Made by a program: the position numbers and the translations under genes. The notes under the pieces were generated by a model that searched no databases, was not told where the DNA came from, and saw nothing but the letters and a program-made list of their open reading frames with translations. A stretch of 64,000 nucleotides of DNA from Bog-756 sp963718405 (lineage in GTDB: Bacteria; Actinomycetota; Acidimicrobiia; Acidimicrobiales; RAAP-2), in contig CAVQYZ010000005.1 in NCBI GenBank assembly GCA_963718405.1, positions 496,001 through 560,000 of the forward strand, given 5' to 3'. Positions 1 to 8,965 of this stretch are shown one piece after another; positions within the stretch are counted from its first letter, which is position 1, and each line of letters begins with the position of its first letter.

Positions 1-1
1 C

Positions 2-628
2 AGCATGCGTCCACTCACCGATGCAGGTGGCCGGATCACCGGCTCCGTCGGCTGTGTCTCGGACGTGACGGAGCAGGTGCGACTCCGTCGGCAGCTCGAA
101 CGACGGGCCAACTTCGATGGGCTCACCTCGTGTCTGAATCGATCTGCGATCCTCGACGCCCTGGCGGCGAACCTCAATCGGCCGAGCTCCTCAGGCCAGG
201 GGGTAGCGGCCGTCTTCGTTGACCTCTGCCGGTTCAAGGCGATCAACGATCGCTTCGGCCACACGATCGGCGACGAGATCCTGACCCTGACGGCGTCTCG
301 ACTGAGGTCAGTCGTTCGCCATGGTGACCTGGTCGGGCGCTTCGGTGGCGACGAATTCCTAGTCGTGTGCCCCCAGATATCTGGTGAGGATGGCACCCGT
401 GATATTGCCGAACGCATCCGCGAGGCGCTGGCCGACTGCGTCGAGCTCGGGGCGGGACGCGTCGATCTTCGCGCCAGCGTCGGAGGGGCTTACACCGTAC
501 GGCCGCTCTCAGTCGATGCATTGGTAGCTCAAGCCGATCGGGCTATGTACGAATCAAAGCGGCTGGGTTCGTCCGTCGCATCGGTCGTAGAGGCCAGAGA
601 GGACTGGGGGCCGGCCGATGTTGTCTAA
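2..628 (+). CDS. Diguanylate cyclase (PAS-GGDEF), 5' end outside the window
   Basis: C-terminal part of a GGDEF protein; the frame is open to the left edge, so the start lies outside the window. The first 25 residues (GRITGSVGCVSDVTEQ) look like the end of a PAS/PAC sensor domain. A linker follows, then a GGDEF domain opening at FDGLTSCLNR, with the active-site loop GRFGGDEF near residue 117. An RHGD placed five residues before GGDEF fits the RxxD inhibitory site. The family makes cyclic di-GMP from two GTP. Expected role: cytosolic or membrane-linked sensing upstream of c-di-GMP signalling; the signal is unknown because the sensor part is missing. Confidence 0.9.
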   Translation, partial: SMRPLTDAGGRITGSVGCVSDVTEQVRLRRQLERRANFDGLTSCLNRSAILDALAANLNRPSSSGQGVAAVFVDLCRFKAINDRFGHTIGDEILTLTASRLRSVVRHGDLVGRFGGDEFLVVCPQISGEDGTRDIAERIREALADCVELGAGRVDLRASVGGAYTVRPLSVDALVAQADRAMYESKRLGSSVASVVEAREDWGPADVV

Positions 629-671
629 GTCGGGCGATCCGTCAGCTGCCAACCGCCGATAAAGTGGCCGG

Positions 672-1151
672 ATGGCCACGGTCACCGTCGAGCAGTTCCG
701 TGCGATCCCGATCGAACTGTCGCGGGCCTTCGAACTGACCCTGCCGATGCCCCTGACGGCGGTCTTCTCCCAACGGTACGGCCTCCTGCCTCGGGTGAAA
801 GAGGTTCGGGGACACGAGGGGGCCTGGGGCCAGGTGGGCCAGACGCGTACCGTCGTAACGACGGATGGCGGAACGATGCGCGAACTCCTGACTGAAGTCG
901 ATGCTCCGCATTCGTTCAGCTATCGACTAGACGAGATCACCGGTCCGATGAGCCCGTTGGTGAAGAGTATCGACGGGCGATGGGAGTTCGCCGCCTACGG
1001 CACCGGGACGCTCATTACCTGGCGGTGGACCCTGCACCCCAAAGGTTTGGGCACCGGCGTGCTGCGCCCAATCGTCTGGATGTGGCGGGGCTATGCGAGG
1101 CAGGCACTGGAGATCCTGTCCGAGCAACTACACGCCGCAGATTCCAATTAG
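672..1151 (+). CDS. SRPBCC-family protein (polyketide cyclase/dehydrase-like)
   Basis: 159 residues with the length and pattern of a START/Bet v1-like helix-grip fold. The N-terminus runs into a ligand-pocket-like stretch (TLPMPLTAVFSQRYGLLP); strands VVTTDGGTMRELLTEVDAP, FSYRLDEITGP and WEFAAYGTGTLITWRWTLHP follow, then a long C-terminal helix. Members bind hydrophobic ligands or act as cyclases; the substrate cannot be read. It stands alone between the GGDEF gene and a small hypothetical gene. A weak ribosome site precedes ATG 672. Confidence 0.65.
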   Translation: MATVTVEQFRAIPIELSRAFELTLPMPLTAVFSQRYGLLPRVKEVRGHEGAWGQVGQTRTVVTTDGGTMRELLTEVDAPHSFSYRLDEITGPMSPLVKSIDGRWEFAAYGTGTLITWRWTLHPKGLGTGVLRPIVWMWRGYARQALEILSEQLHAADSN

Positions 1152-1198
1152 TCCCGGAACTTGTGCTGGAGCCTTCGGAAGCATAGTTTTTGCGTCTG

Positions 1199-1525
1199 AT
1201 GACCAATTTCGAGCGTTTGGATGAGTTGTCTGGAGCGTTTCTTGCGTCTGTGCTCGAGCTACTTGCGGAACGGAAGGTCAATCACCCCGATGCCGCGCTG
1301 AACCTCACACCGAACGACCTGACTTCTTCTTGGGACCTGGTTGCTGAGTCGGCTGCACTACCTGATCCTCCTGGGCAGCCAGATGCGGGGGAAGAAGTTG
1401 CGAGCACGTACTGGTATGAGCGGGCGCTGGACGATCTCGTCAAGGGAGGGTTCCTCTTGGAGCTCGAGGATCACTCATTTCTTGTACCGGACCTCGAGGC
1501 CTTGTTGAAGGATCGAAGCCACTGA
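1199..1525 (+). CDS. Small hypothetical acidic protein
   Basis: About 108 residues from ATG 1199; a TTG nine bases upstream is an alternative. Not recognised. The sequence is acidic, with an N-terminal helix (LDELSGAFLASVLELLAE) and a C-terminal helix-rich part (YWYERALDDLVKGGFLLELEDHSFLVPDLEALL) that could be a small winged-helix-like or interaction domain. No signal peptide or membrane segment. It follows the SRPBCC gene by 47 bases on the same strand and could share its transcript. Confidence 0.5.
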   Translation: MTNFERLDELSGAFLASVLELLAERKVNHPDAALNLTPNDLTSSWDLVAESAALPDPPGQPDAGEEVASTYWYERALDDLVKGGFLLELEDHSFLVPDLEALLKDRSH

Positions 1526-2016
1526 GCCGTCGGTAGATCCCGGTGCGGTTCTACTTGTAAATGAAACCCAGAGCACTTTGTTGATAGCCGGCTCGACCAT
1601 GGCGGCCACCTTTTGACACGAAGAGGACGGATCCAAGCCCCCGTCCGCTTCGCATGCCATCGTTTGGTATCCACCGGGACCACTAGGACCCATGACAGCG
1701 TCATGTCGTTACAGGCTGTCGAGAGATTGGTCATCGAAAGCCTGCGGGTGCCGGTCGTATGACGTCCTCGCTCATACCCAGATTTGGCAGTTTCACCCGC
1801 CAGGCAGTGCGTCTTGTGACGCGCTGGCGACGCCGGAGCGAGCCGGCCCCCGGCCTACGCCCTCGCCGGCTTGGCGATGCCTACTTTCGGCGTTCAGACA
1901 CCCGGTGAGCTGAATAGTACGCTGCCGCCGGAACGGTAATTGAATACCCGAATAGCCACTTTCAAGGTGTCAGCAACCAATCGGCGATAGCGTGCCAGGG
2001 GTAGGCCACGATAAAG
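1526..2016. other. Intergenic region without a supported gene
   Basis: Only short open frames without coding character are present. A near-palindrome GGGACCACTAGGACCC sits at 1676-1691, but its spacing differs from the boxes found elsewhere in the window and no gene starts close to it. Composition around 1800-1880 is GC-rich and low in structure. Confidence 0.5.
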
Positions 2017-3104
2017 GTGGTTGCCGTGGCAGGAACGAGTGACCAGTCCCGATCGAGTCGGACACGCTGGAGCTTGATCGCGATTTCCGTGCTCGTCCTG
2101 GTGGCGGTCACATCTGTAGTCGTAGGGTCCTCGAACCATCGAGAGGGGGTGCGACGGGTCGTCGTCCCATCCTTGATCTCACTGCCCGCTCCTGAGGTTC
2201 AACATTCATTGAGGGATGTCGACTTGGTCACTGAGTCGAATCTGCTCGGATGGAAGTCGACAGCCTCGCAGCCCGGGGTAATCGTGAGCCAGACTCCCCC
2301 GGCGGGCACATTGGTGGCGGTTGACACTCCTGTGCGAGTCGGCTTCTATCTCGCCGGCCCCGTTGGCGTGGAGCCCGCCAAATTGGCCTTCAGGGGTTAT
2401 GGGACGACAGACCCAACAGGGCTCGTATGCCAATCCCGCACCAATCGGGTCCCTCATCACCGCGACAGATCTCAGGTACGGGCCGTTGATGTCAAAAAGC
2501 CTTGTTGGTCCAGATGGTTACGCACTGGCAACAGTCAACGGCTTCGTCTATCCCGCGGTAACGACGGATGGTGGTACGACCTGGAGGATCGCTGGCCTGT
2601 GGTTCGCCGGCCCCTGGGCGGACGGCGCGGCATTCCCGAGCACTATCAAGGCATACAGCATGAGCGTGGCTGCTGCTTTCTACCCGGGGGAGAACCTTTT
2701 CTACGTCACGACCGACGGTGGTGCAGAGTGGTTCGCGCTCCGCCCTGCCTGGCGGCGTCGTGGACGTGTCAGGGCCGACCGAAGGATCAGCCACTCCATC
2801 GTTCACCGTCATGGTTACCAACCAGGACGGTGCAAAAAGGACAGCAACGTATCGGACCGTGGACTCGGGGCGATCATGGTCACTCATCGGACAGGCCGGG
2901 GTCTCTGGGAACGCCAAGGTTCCCAACCTCTCCGGAATGACCATAGATGAGGCATCCACCACTCTTGTGGCGCAGGGCTTCGTCCCGATGATCGACCACC
3001 TGTGGGCTACGGGGGATTCACCACAGGTCGTTGTCGATCAGATGCCTTCGCCGGGCGCCACGGCCGAGCTGGGCGCTGACGTCGCAGTCGCCGTTCCACA
3101 CTGA
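2017..3104 (+). pseudogene. Broken membrane-anchored PASTA-repeat protein
   Basis: Reading requires three frames in turn. Frame 1 from 2017 gives a short cytoplasmic start, one membrane segment (LIAISVLVLVAVTSVVVG) and a PASTA-like repeat (VVVPSLISLPAPEVQHSL through VIVSQTPPAGTLVAVDTPV). Around 2400 the sense moves to the next frame, giving a middle part with two DGGTTW/DGGAEW motifs as in beta-propeller (BNR-type) blades. Around 2740-2760 it moves again to a segment ending in a second PASTA repeat (VPNLSGMTIDEASTTLVAQG). The length is a multiple of three plus two, consistent with two one-base insertions. PASTA repeats bind cell-wall muropeptides. Either a decayed gene or two residual assembly errors. 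Confidence 0.6.
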
Positions 3105-3224
3105 TGCCGCCAGGGGTAGTTGCCGCCGACCGCCGAATCACTCCGACTACGAGGGGTTGGTGCCGGCCATGATCTTCTGCGTTTCGTCCAGCGGGTACCA
3201 AGATTATGGGGTGACCTTCCGTCC

Positions 3225-4124
3225 ATGACCAACGACCGCCCAACCCCCCAGATGCACGAGGGTGAGATCCTCGTGGAGGACGACACGGTTCGGGCTCTCC
3301 TCAAGGATCAGTTCCCAAAGTGGGCCGACAAGCCATTGCGTCGAATCGCAGATTCTGGGACAGACAATGCGATCTATCGATTGGGTGATGACCTGGGCAT
3401 ACGGCTTCCCCGGATCCAGTGGGCCCTATCCCAAATAGAGAAGGAATATCGGTGGCTCCCCGAGCTGGCGACAGGTCTCCCCACCTCAGTCCCCGTGCCT
3501 CTGACCAAAGGCCGTCCCGACCATGGTTATCCGTTCCCATGGCTCGTCTATCCCTGGTTGCAGGGAACCAGCCTGGATCTGACAAGGGTCGACAATTGGG
3601 ACGCTGTCACAGAAGGCGTCGCCGAGTTCCTACTGGCACTTGAACAGCACTCCCCGGTTGGTGGCCCGCCTCCGACCCGAAGAGGCACACCAATGGCGCA
3701 ATACGATGAGGCCGTGCAGTGGGGCATCAGCCAACTCGCTGCGATCATTGATGTCGATCGAGCCAGGCATGTCTGGCGGAGCGCCCTGGAGGCAGGCGAC
3801 TGGACCGGAAACCCCGTCTGGGTTCATGGTGATCTGCTCCCTGGCAACATCCTTATCTGCAACGACATGCTCAGCGGCATCATTGACTGGGGCTGTGCCG
3901 GGGTAGGCGATCCGGCATGTGATGCGATGCTGGCCTGGTCACTTCCGTCAGACGCTCGTCGCCGTTATCGAAACCTTCTGGACTTTGACGACGCCACATG
4001 GGCGCGTGCCCGGGGCTGGGTCGTGGAACAGACGGTGTTCTACATCCCCTACTACGCCAAAACGCTTCCCGTCTCCGTAGATCAGGCAGTGACAAGACTG
4101 AATGAGGCGCTGCTTGCCGACTAG
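3225..4124 (+). CDS. Aminoglycoside phosphotransferase-family (APH/choline kinase-like) kinase
   Basis: 299 residues from ATG 3225. The catalytic loop VHGDLLPGNIL (HGDxxxxN) and the metal-binding IIDWGCAGVGDPACD (DxD-like) identify an APH-fold phosphotransferase; the N-lobe shows DNAIYRLGDDLGIRLPR. This fold phosphorylates aminoglycosides, macrolides, homoserine and other small alcohols. Its closest general pattern is the environmental APH group without proven drug resistance, so resistance should not be assumed. No partner genes adjoin it. Confidence 0.8.
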   Translation: MTNDRPTPQMHEGEILVEDDTVRALLKDQFPKWADKPLRRIADSGTDNAIYRLGDDLGIRLPRIQWALSQIEKEYRWLPELATGLPTSVPVPLTKGRPDHGYPFPWLVYPWLQGTSLDLTRVDNWDAVTEGVAEFLLALEQHSPVGGPPPTRRGTPMAQYDEAVQWGISQLAAIIDVDRARHVWRSALEAGDWTGNPVWVHGDLLPGNILICNDMLSGIIDWGCAGVGDPACDAMLAWSLPSDARRRYRNLLDFDDATWARARGWVVEQTVFYIPYYAKTLPVSVDQAVTRLNEALLAD

Positions 4125-4201
4125 ACACGGATGTCCGAACTCCGGACGCAGGCGTCGAATCCCTGATGGCCACCGACGTCTGCGTCGACAGAGCGCCAGC
4201 C

Positions 4202-5851
4202 TCACTTCGACAATGGCTCGGCCCTCAGTCCATGAGGCGTGGGCCAGATGAACATGCCATCCACGGTCACCCCAACAGTGCTCGGTGTTGTTGTGGGAGT
4301 GCCGCTGACCGTCGCACCAGTTGACGAGCAGGACCGATAGACGGGTTCGCCGACGCGTTTGCCGCTAAACGATGCGGAGGGCGCCGTGACCACCCGGTAA
4401 GTAGGTACCTGCTCGCACCAGAAGACTTCACCGGGGCTTGGGACTGTGCTCGTGCCGGTGAGAACGTCGAGGACAACGCGCTGACCGCCGACGAGCTGAA
4501 CAACGAGATGATTCCCATCAGCAAAGGCAACATTGGTCCCGATGGACAGACCCTGAGCGTTGAGCACCTGCTTGGACCAAGTGGTCGCACCTGACGCCGC
4601 GTCGAGGCCTCGGAGGGTCAGCCCGACTCCGGCCATGGTTATCGACTGCCCGCTCTCCCGGGCACTCCCCGTGTAGCGACAAACCAGATCTGAAGTCAGG
4701 AACTGCAAGCCACCGCCGCACTGGAAGTATCCCGGGGTGCTCCAGTCAACAGTTCCGGTGGATGCGGAGATGCCCAACGTCTTGTAGCCCTCCAAGGGCT
4801 CGGTCTTCCCGACTGGGGCGACCCCCACGCTACCGACGTCAAGATTGCCCACTACCAGGAAGTCCCAGCCATAGTTGGGATTGAACTGGCTGCCGCCGAA
4901 CAGGCTGGCCACTGTTTGGGTCCAGAGCAGCTGACCGGAAGTTGAAGTTTGCGCAAACGTAGGTGCCTGCGCCGTGGTCTGCCACAGATCGCCGGAGTTC
5001 TCGGTGCCCGGAGGGGCCACGGCCATATTGCGGAGTGGGCCGCGAATCGCACCAGCAACAGCGCCAGACCCGGGGCTGAGAGCTACCAAGTCGGTCTGCG
5101 TCTGAGAGACGAAGGTGGGAACACAGAAATAGACCCCACCGGCGCATACCACCGGTGCGTCCGACAACACCCCCGATTGCGGGATGGTCCACGACGCCTT
5201 GCCCGTCGTGGCGTTGATGCCCTCGAGAGTAACAACAGGGTTGGTTGGTCCGTCGGCCGGAGCAGAAAGCAACACGGTGTTCCCTATAGCAACCGGAGTG
5301 AAGGCCACACCAGGGGTGATCTGGGAGGCGGAGTACGGATGGCTCCACAAGATGGCTCCAGTTGACGGGCGGATGCCGGTCAACTCCAACTCATGACTTG
5401 TGTCCACGTTCAAAAGGACTGCTACCCCGTCTACATCGATAGGGCTGCCCACAACCTGCATACTCTGGTCGGCCCACCCACCCGCCCCGACATTCTTGTG
5501 GTTTGAGATGACGAAGCCGATCGTTGCAGCCACCAATACTGCGACCAGAGGAACGATCAAATACAGAGGATGGTGCCCGAGAGGCGATTTCCGCTTGTCT
5601 GCCGTGGATGGCATGTCCATCGAGGTGAACTCAGTCGCGGGCGAGAACGGCGGGACGGAGGCGGGTTGCTGCTGAAGACCTGCGTGCTGAACCGCACCAG
5701 GGGAGACTGGCGGCTGCCACGTATCGGAGAACGTCGGCAACGAACTCGGGGCGCCTTCAGCTGACGGCTGCGCGGAGGGGTGAAGTTCCGGGGGATACCA
5801 CCGGCCGTCGGCTGCGAGCCACCAGCCCTGGCCTGGCGATGTATCGCTCAC
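4202..5851 (-). CDS. Membrane-anchored PQQ-like beta-propeller protein with N-terminal GWW..DGRWYPPE motif
   Basis: 549 residues. The N-terminus reads GQGWWLAADGRWYPPEL, a short motif similar to DUF2510 that I associate with membrane proteins of Acidimicrobiia. A Pro/Ser/Gln-rich linker follows, then one membrane span near residue 95-115 (YLIVPLVAVLVAATIGFVI) and a large outside domain of repeated blades (GAILWSHPY, GKASWTIPQ, GQLLWTQTV, GTVDWSTPG, GATTWSKQV) typical of PQQ-like quinoprotein propellers. Probable cell-surface scaffold or sensor; no catalytic residues can be assigned. Two Cys-containing stretches (VCRYTG, YRSCSS) may form disulfides. Confidence 0.75.
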   Translation of the reverse strand: MSDTSPGQGWWLAADGRWYPPELHPSAQPSAEGAPSSLPTFSDTWQPPVSPGAVQHAGLQQQPASVPPFSPATEFTSMDMPSTADKRKSPLGHHPLYLIVPLVAVLVAATIGFVISNHKNVGAGGWADQSMQVVGSPIDVDGVAVLLNVDTSHELELTGIRPSTGAILWSHPYSASQITPGVAFTPVAIGNTVLLSAPADGPTNPVVTLEGINATTGKASWTIPQSGVLSDAPVVCAGGVYFCVPTFVSQTQTDLVALSPGSGAVAGAIRGPLRNMAVAPPGTENSGDLWQTTAQAPTFAQTSTSGQLLWTQTVASLFGGSQFNPNYGWDFLVVGNLDVGSVGVAPVGKTEPLEGYKTLGISASTGTVDWSTPGYFQCGGGLQFLTSDLVCRYTGSARESGQSITMAGVGLTLRGLDAASGATTWSKQVLNAQGLSIGTNVAFADGNHLVVQLVGGQRVVLDVLTGTSTVPSPGEVFWCEQVPTYRVVTAPSASFSGKRVGEPVYRSCSSTGATVSGTPTTTPSTVGVTVDGMFIWPTPHGLRAEPLSK

Positions 5852-5997
5852 CGGGGGCTCGTATTCAATCCGTTCAGCACTGAAGCCACCGGCGCTGAGC
5901 CGCGAAGGTACAAATCTGGCACATTGATTGTTTCGGCGACTGGGCCGGTAAACATGAGCGGATTGCCGCGACCGAGGCCAACAACTGACCGTGACCT

Positions 5998-6080
5998 GGG
6001 GTCGAGGAGGATCGAACTCCTGACCTGGGCCTTACGAGGGAGTCCCCCCGTCTGCCGGTATCTGGAGGCACCTCGACCCT
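5998..6080 (-). pseudogene. tRNA-like remnant (Thr-type anticodon loop)
   Basis: On the minus strand the 3' part has an intact T arm (AGGAG/TTCGATC/CTCCT), variable loop AGGTC and a CTCGTAA anticodon loop (CGT) as in tRNA-Thr. The 7-base acceptor 3' strand CGACCCC (5998-6004) pairs with AGGGTCG (6074-6080) except at the first base. The 5' anticodon stem does not pair (ACTCC against GGCCC) and the D arm is unusual. It is therefore a degenerate tRNA or a leftover of an integration event, probably not functional. Confidence 0.45.
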
Positions 6081-6222
6081 GCTGAGAGGTCTTATCAAGT
6101 GGTGCGTCGCGCTGTCCCTGCTCTCACTCCGACCAGGATCTGAGTCCCGTCACCTTTACCGAGTTGCTGGAAATCACCGACGCCCCCCGCTCAGAGCCGT
6201 ATTCCCTCACCCCCCGCCCTCC

Positions 6223-7023
6223 CTACTGCGGCCCAGCAGTCACCTGCGCCAGCATCTGCTCGAGCGCCACCTGGTCGGGTCCCACGAACGGTCCAGCGTC
6301 CGGAACCGCCGCCAACGAGGCAAGGAACTGGCCAATCATGCCACCAGGGGCGGCAGGGAGGTGGCTACTCAAGATCATCGATGGCTTCAACTTGGCGATG
6401 GCGTCGAGTTCGCGGTCCAACTTCCCGCGATCGACCTCGTGCATCCACGGTGAATCGATGGTTGCCCAGAACACCTGCCCCTCGCGCAGGTCACCCTCGG
6501 AGAGGTCGACAGCGTTCTGTGGGACGTCCTGTAGAAGCGCCCCGAAACAGTCGGCCGGGAAGAGAACTCCCGAGCTGATATCGAAGAAGCCGGTGGTCGA
6601 TGGGTTATCGAAGGTCGGGGGCCTGAAGGCGGTGAGCGTACGACTCCCGAGGGTGATGCTCTGTCCGGGATTGACGAGGTGGACTCTGTCCATCGGGAGC
6701 GGGTCGGACACGCTCATGATACCGACGCCTAGGAACGTGGTGATGACCTGGATGTCGGGGTACTCGGCCAGCAACTGGCCCAGTGCACCGATGTGGTCGC
6801 CGTCGGGGTGGGTCAGCCAGATCCAGCGGAGGTCACCCGGGTCGATGACCGACCTGAGTGCGGTCATGAAGCTCTCACGTTCGACGACTGGTCCAGTGTC
6901 GACCAGGACGGGGACGTCCCCATGGAGCACGAAGGAGTTGATGGCGAGTTGGCCGAGGCCGGGGATGGGGAAGTTGGTGGTCAGGACGTCAATGTCCGGT
7001 GCTGCCTTGTAGGTGGTGATCAT
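6223..7023 (-). CDS. Metallo-beta-lactamase-fold hydrolase
   Basis: 266 residues. The hallmark metal motif is THPDGDHIG (HxxxDH) near residue 76, followed by FPADCFGALL and SSHLPAAPGG for the later ligands. N-terminal strands LAINSFVLHGDVPVLVDTGP are typical of the fold. Members hydrolyse thioesters, lactones or phosphoesters or bind di-iron; the layout resembles single-domain ODP/flavodiiron-like members. It lies between two tRNA-like remnants with an SRPBCC gene and a TetR gene and may be part of a small mobile unit. Substrate unknown. Confidence 0.8.
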   Translation of the reverse strand: MITTYKAAPDIDVLTTNFPIPGLGQLAINSFVLHGDVPVLVDTGPVVERESFMTALRSVIDPGDLRWIWLTHPDGDHIGALGQLLAEYPDIQVITTFLGVGIMSVSDPLPMDRVHLVNPGQSITLGSRTLTAFRPPTFDNPSTTGFFDISSGVLFPADCFGALLQDVPQNAVDLSEGDLREGQVFWATIDSPWMHEVDRGKLDRELDAIAKLKPSMILSSHLPAAPGGMIGQFLASLAAVPDAGPFVGPDQVALEQMLAQVTAGPQ

Positions 7024-7307
7024 GAAGTGCTCCTTTACGTTGATTGATCGGGCATGGCTTCGCCCTCGGTCGGTCCCGCGAGCCGGTTGGACGGGTGACC
7101 CAGGCTTACAGCGGAGTGATGTCGATGCCGTGCCGTCGGGCTGCGGCGACGAGTTCTACTTCGCTGTGTGGGAGCAGGTCGGGAGGCGGGAGGTTCCTGG
7201 CTGTCGCTGGCCTGCCGCAACTTTGTTCCTGAGCAAGCTGTCTGCAAACCAGATTCCCTCGCCCTCGTCGGAGCCCAACAGGAAGCCCGCGAGTGCCACA
7301 TCGGTCG

Positions 7308-7814
7308 TCATGGCGCAGCTTCTGGAGCATTGGCCCCTTCGGCGGCTGTCTTGAGCCGGCCGAGCGTGTGGTCCATGCCGTCCCTCAGCTCGCGGGCCCG
7401 ATTGGTGGGGACATCCACGATCCGGGCCCACAGGGGAATCCATCGCACCACGTAGGACTCGACGACCCTGGTGCCGCCCTCGGCCGGCTCGAATCGGTAG
7501 TGCCACTCGGTTGACTCGCGCCCGCCCTCCTCGGTCACGAAGGCGAACTGGCGGCCGGGGTCGGCGGCCAGCACCCGGCCCTTTCGGGACCACTTCATCA
7601 GGTTGGCAGGCCCCCCCTCGTTGTGCCCAATGAACGTGGCCCCTACGACGGGGTCGGTGGAGCCACACGACCACTCGACCCCCTGGCACTCCGGGCTCCA
7701 CTCGCCCATCCGAGGCATGTCGGCCACCAATGCGTAGATGCGCTCAGGTGGCGCATCGATGATGGTCTCGGCGCTGTCCTGGGTCAGAAACCACCGTGTG
7801 CTCTTCTCGGCCAT
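7308..7814 (-). CDS. SRPBCC-family protein (polyketide cyclase-like)
   Basis: 168 residues from ATG 7814, with a strong ribosome site (GGAGGAGAC). The opening SAETIIDAPPERIYALVADMPRMGEWSPEC is the classic START-like N-terminus, followed by GATFIGHNEGG, strand pairs and a final amphipathic helix. It binds an unknown hydrophobic ligand or acts as a chaperone or cyclase. The TetR gene starts 93 bases away on the opposite strand, so control by that regulator is plausible. Confidence 0.75.
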   Translation of the reverse strand: MAEKSTRWFLTQDSAETIIDAPPERIYALVADMPRMGEWSPECQGVEWSCGSTDPVVGATFIGHNEGGPANLMKWSRKGRVLAADPGRQFAFVTEEGGRESTEWHYRFEPAEGGTRVVESYVVRWIPLWARIVDVPTNRARELRDGMDHTLGRLKTAAEGANAPEAAP

Positions 7815-7906
7815 GTCTCCTCCATCGGTCGGGACGTCCCTCACGGAAGTAAAGCTAATACCTTTAGCTAATGCTGTCAACCATCTTTTATGCTACGGTT
7901 CAGTGA

Positions 7907-8554
7907 ATGGCGAGGAACTCGGAACCCACCGTCCTGCCGACGGCGGACCGCCGGGCCCGTCGTCGGCAGGAGACCATCGATGAGATCCTCGACATCGCCG
8001 TATCCATCATGTCCGAGGAGGGTGTGAACGGGCTGAGCCTGTCGGAGGTGGCCAGGCGACTCGGCGTGCAGCCCCCTTCGATCTACAAGTACTTCCCCTC
8101 GCTCATGGCCATCTATGACGAGCTCTTCCTGCGAGGTCAGAACATGCACCTCGAAGTCATGCGTGACGCCATGGCCACGGCCGATCCTGGACTCGATGCG
8201 CTCATCGCCGGCCTTGAGGCCAGCGGGCGCTGGTTGCTGGCAAACCGCGCCGTGGCCGAACTGCTGTTCTGGCGCCCGGTACCGAGGTTCGAACCCTCGC
8301 CCGGGGCCATGGCCATCAGCCAGCAGATGATCGACATCCAGCGTGCCGCGTTGGTCGACGCAGTTACGATCGGCCAACTCGGGTCTGGTGCCGACTCCGA
8401 TGAAGCGGTCTTTCTGGTTTCCACACTAATCATCGGGGTCCTCAGTCAGGCGTTCGCCAACGAGCCCGAACTCGAGTGGGGCACGGGGCGCTTTACCCCG
8501 CTGTTCCCCAAGCTCATGCGCCTGCTCGTCGCCGCCTACCCCCCTCCGTCGTAG
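7907..8554 (+). CDS. TetR/AcrR-family transcriptional regulator
   Basis: 215 residues. N-terminal HTH: RRQETIDEILDIAVSIMSEEGVNGLSLSEVARRLGVQPPSIYKYF, with the usual SIYKYFPS recognition end. The C-terminal part is helical ligand-binding, with a WRPVPRFEPSP motif of the TetR_C/WHG-like group. It is divergent from the SRPBCC gene across 92 bases that hold an AT-rich stretch (AGTAAAGCTAATACCTTTAGC, 7850-7869 region) with partial inverted symmetry, a possible operator. Confidence 0.85.
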   Translation: MARNSEPTVLPTADRRARRRQETIDEILDIAVSIMSEEGVNGLSLSEVARRLGVQPPSIYKYFPSLMAIYDELFLRGQNMHLEVMRDAMATADPGLDALIAGLEASGRWLLANRAVAELLFWRPVPRFEPSPGAMAISQQMIDIQRAALVDAVTIGQLGSGADSDEAVFLVSTLIIGVLSQAFANEPELEWGTGRFTPLFPKLMRLLVAAYPPPS

Positions 8555-8577
8555 AGGACGGGGTTGGCAAGCCAGGC

Positions 8578-8623
8578 AGCCCGGTAGGAGAATCGAACTC
8601 CTGACCTACGCATTGCGAGTGCG
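8578..8623 (-). repeat. 46-base tRNA 3'-half repeat (candidate attachment site)
   Basis: Matches 60913-60958, the 3' half of tRNA-Thr(CGT), at 43 of 46 positions and in the same orientation. It covers the 3' anticodon arm (loop CTCGCAA here), variable loop, T arm and most of the acceptor. No 5' tRNA half lies beyond 8623; a C/G-homopolymer begins instead. This is the geometry expected when an element integrates in a tRNA 3' end. The acceptor end differs by two bases from the 60.9 kb gene, so the parent may be another tRNA. Confidence 0.55.
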
Positions 8624-8735
8624 AACAGGGGGGGGCGGAAACGACGCGCAGGCGATCTGGCTTCGACCCTACGGGGTCCGCCTGTTCCGACGTGGAACTT
8701 GTCCACGGCGAGGCATCCGAATGGACTCAGTTTTT

Positions 8736-8750
8736 GGGTCTTTGGACCCT
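8736..8750 (+). promoter_or_regulatory. DosR/DevR-like box
   Basis: GGGTCTTTGGACCCT, an almost perfect inverted repeat ending 35 bases before the ATG at 8786. It shares the G-rich/C-rich half sites and spacing of the other boxes in this window. Confidence 0.6.
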
Positions 8751-8785
8751 ATTTCCTGGCGGCTCGGTTATTTGATGCTGTCGGC

Positions 8786-8965
8786 ATGACCATCGACAGC
8801 CAAACCATCCGCTGCGATGCCTACGGGTGCCGCAACGAATCTCAGCTGGACTACGCCTCTGTTGTCTCGCCTGAATACGTCCGAGTACGATTTGCCAGGC
8901 GAGGGTGGACAGCGGCAGGTGACGACGGCGAAATGGACTTCTGTCCCGACCACAGTCCGGTTTGA
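8786..8965 (+). CDS. Small Cys/His protein (possible zinc knuckle)
   Basis: 59 residues from ATG 8786. It has IRCDAYGCRNES near the start and DFCPDH near the end; four metal-type ligands (C, C, C, H) are well placed for one zinc ion. Between them is a beta-rich middle (EYVRVRFARRGWTA). Not recognised as a named family; small zinc-ribbon proteins of this shape are common in actinobacteria and their phages. The regulatory box 35 bases upstream argues it is expressed. Confidence 0.55.
   Translation: MTIDSQTIRCDAYGCRNESQLDYASVVSPEYVRVRFARRGWTAAGDDGEMDFCPDHSPV

Noticed and set aside
1676..1691. GGGACCACTAGGACCC near-palindrome as another DosR-like box
   Set aside because: Its half sites are one to two bases further apart than in the other boxes and no gene starts within 300 bases.
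3225..4124. Calling the APH-fold gene an antibiotic resistance gene
   Set aside because: The fold is shared by many metabolic kinases and nothing in the context supports resistance.
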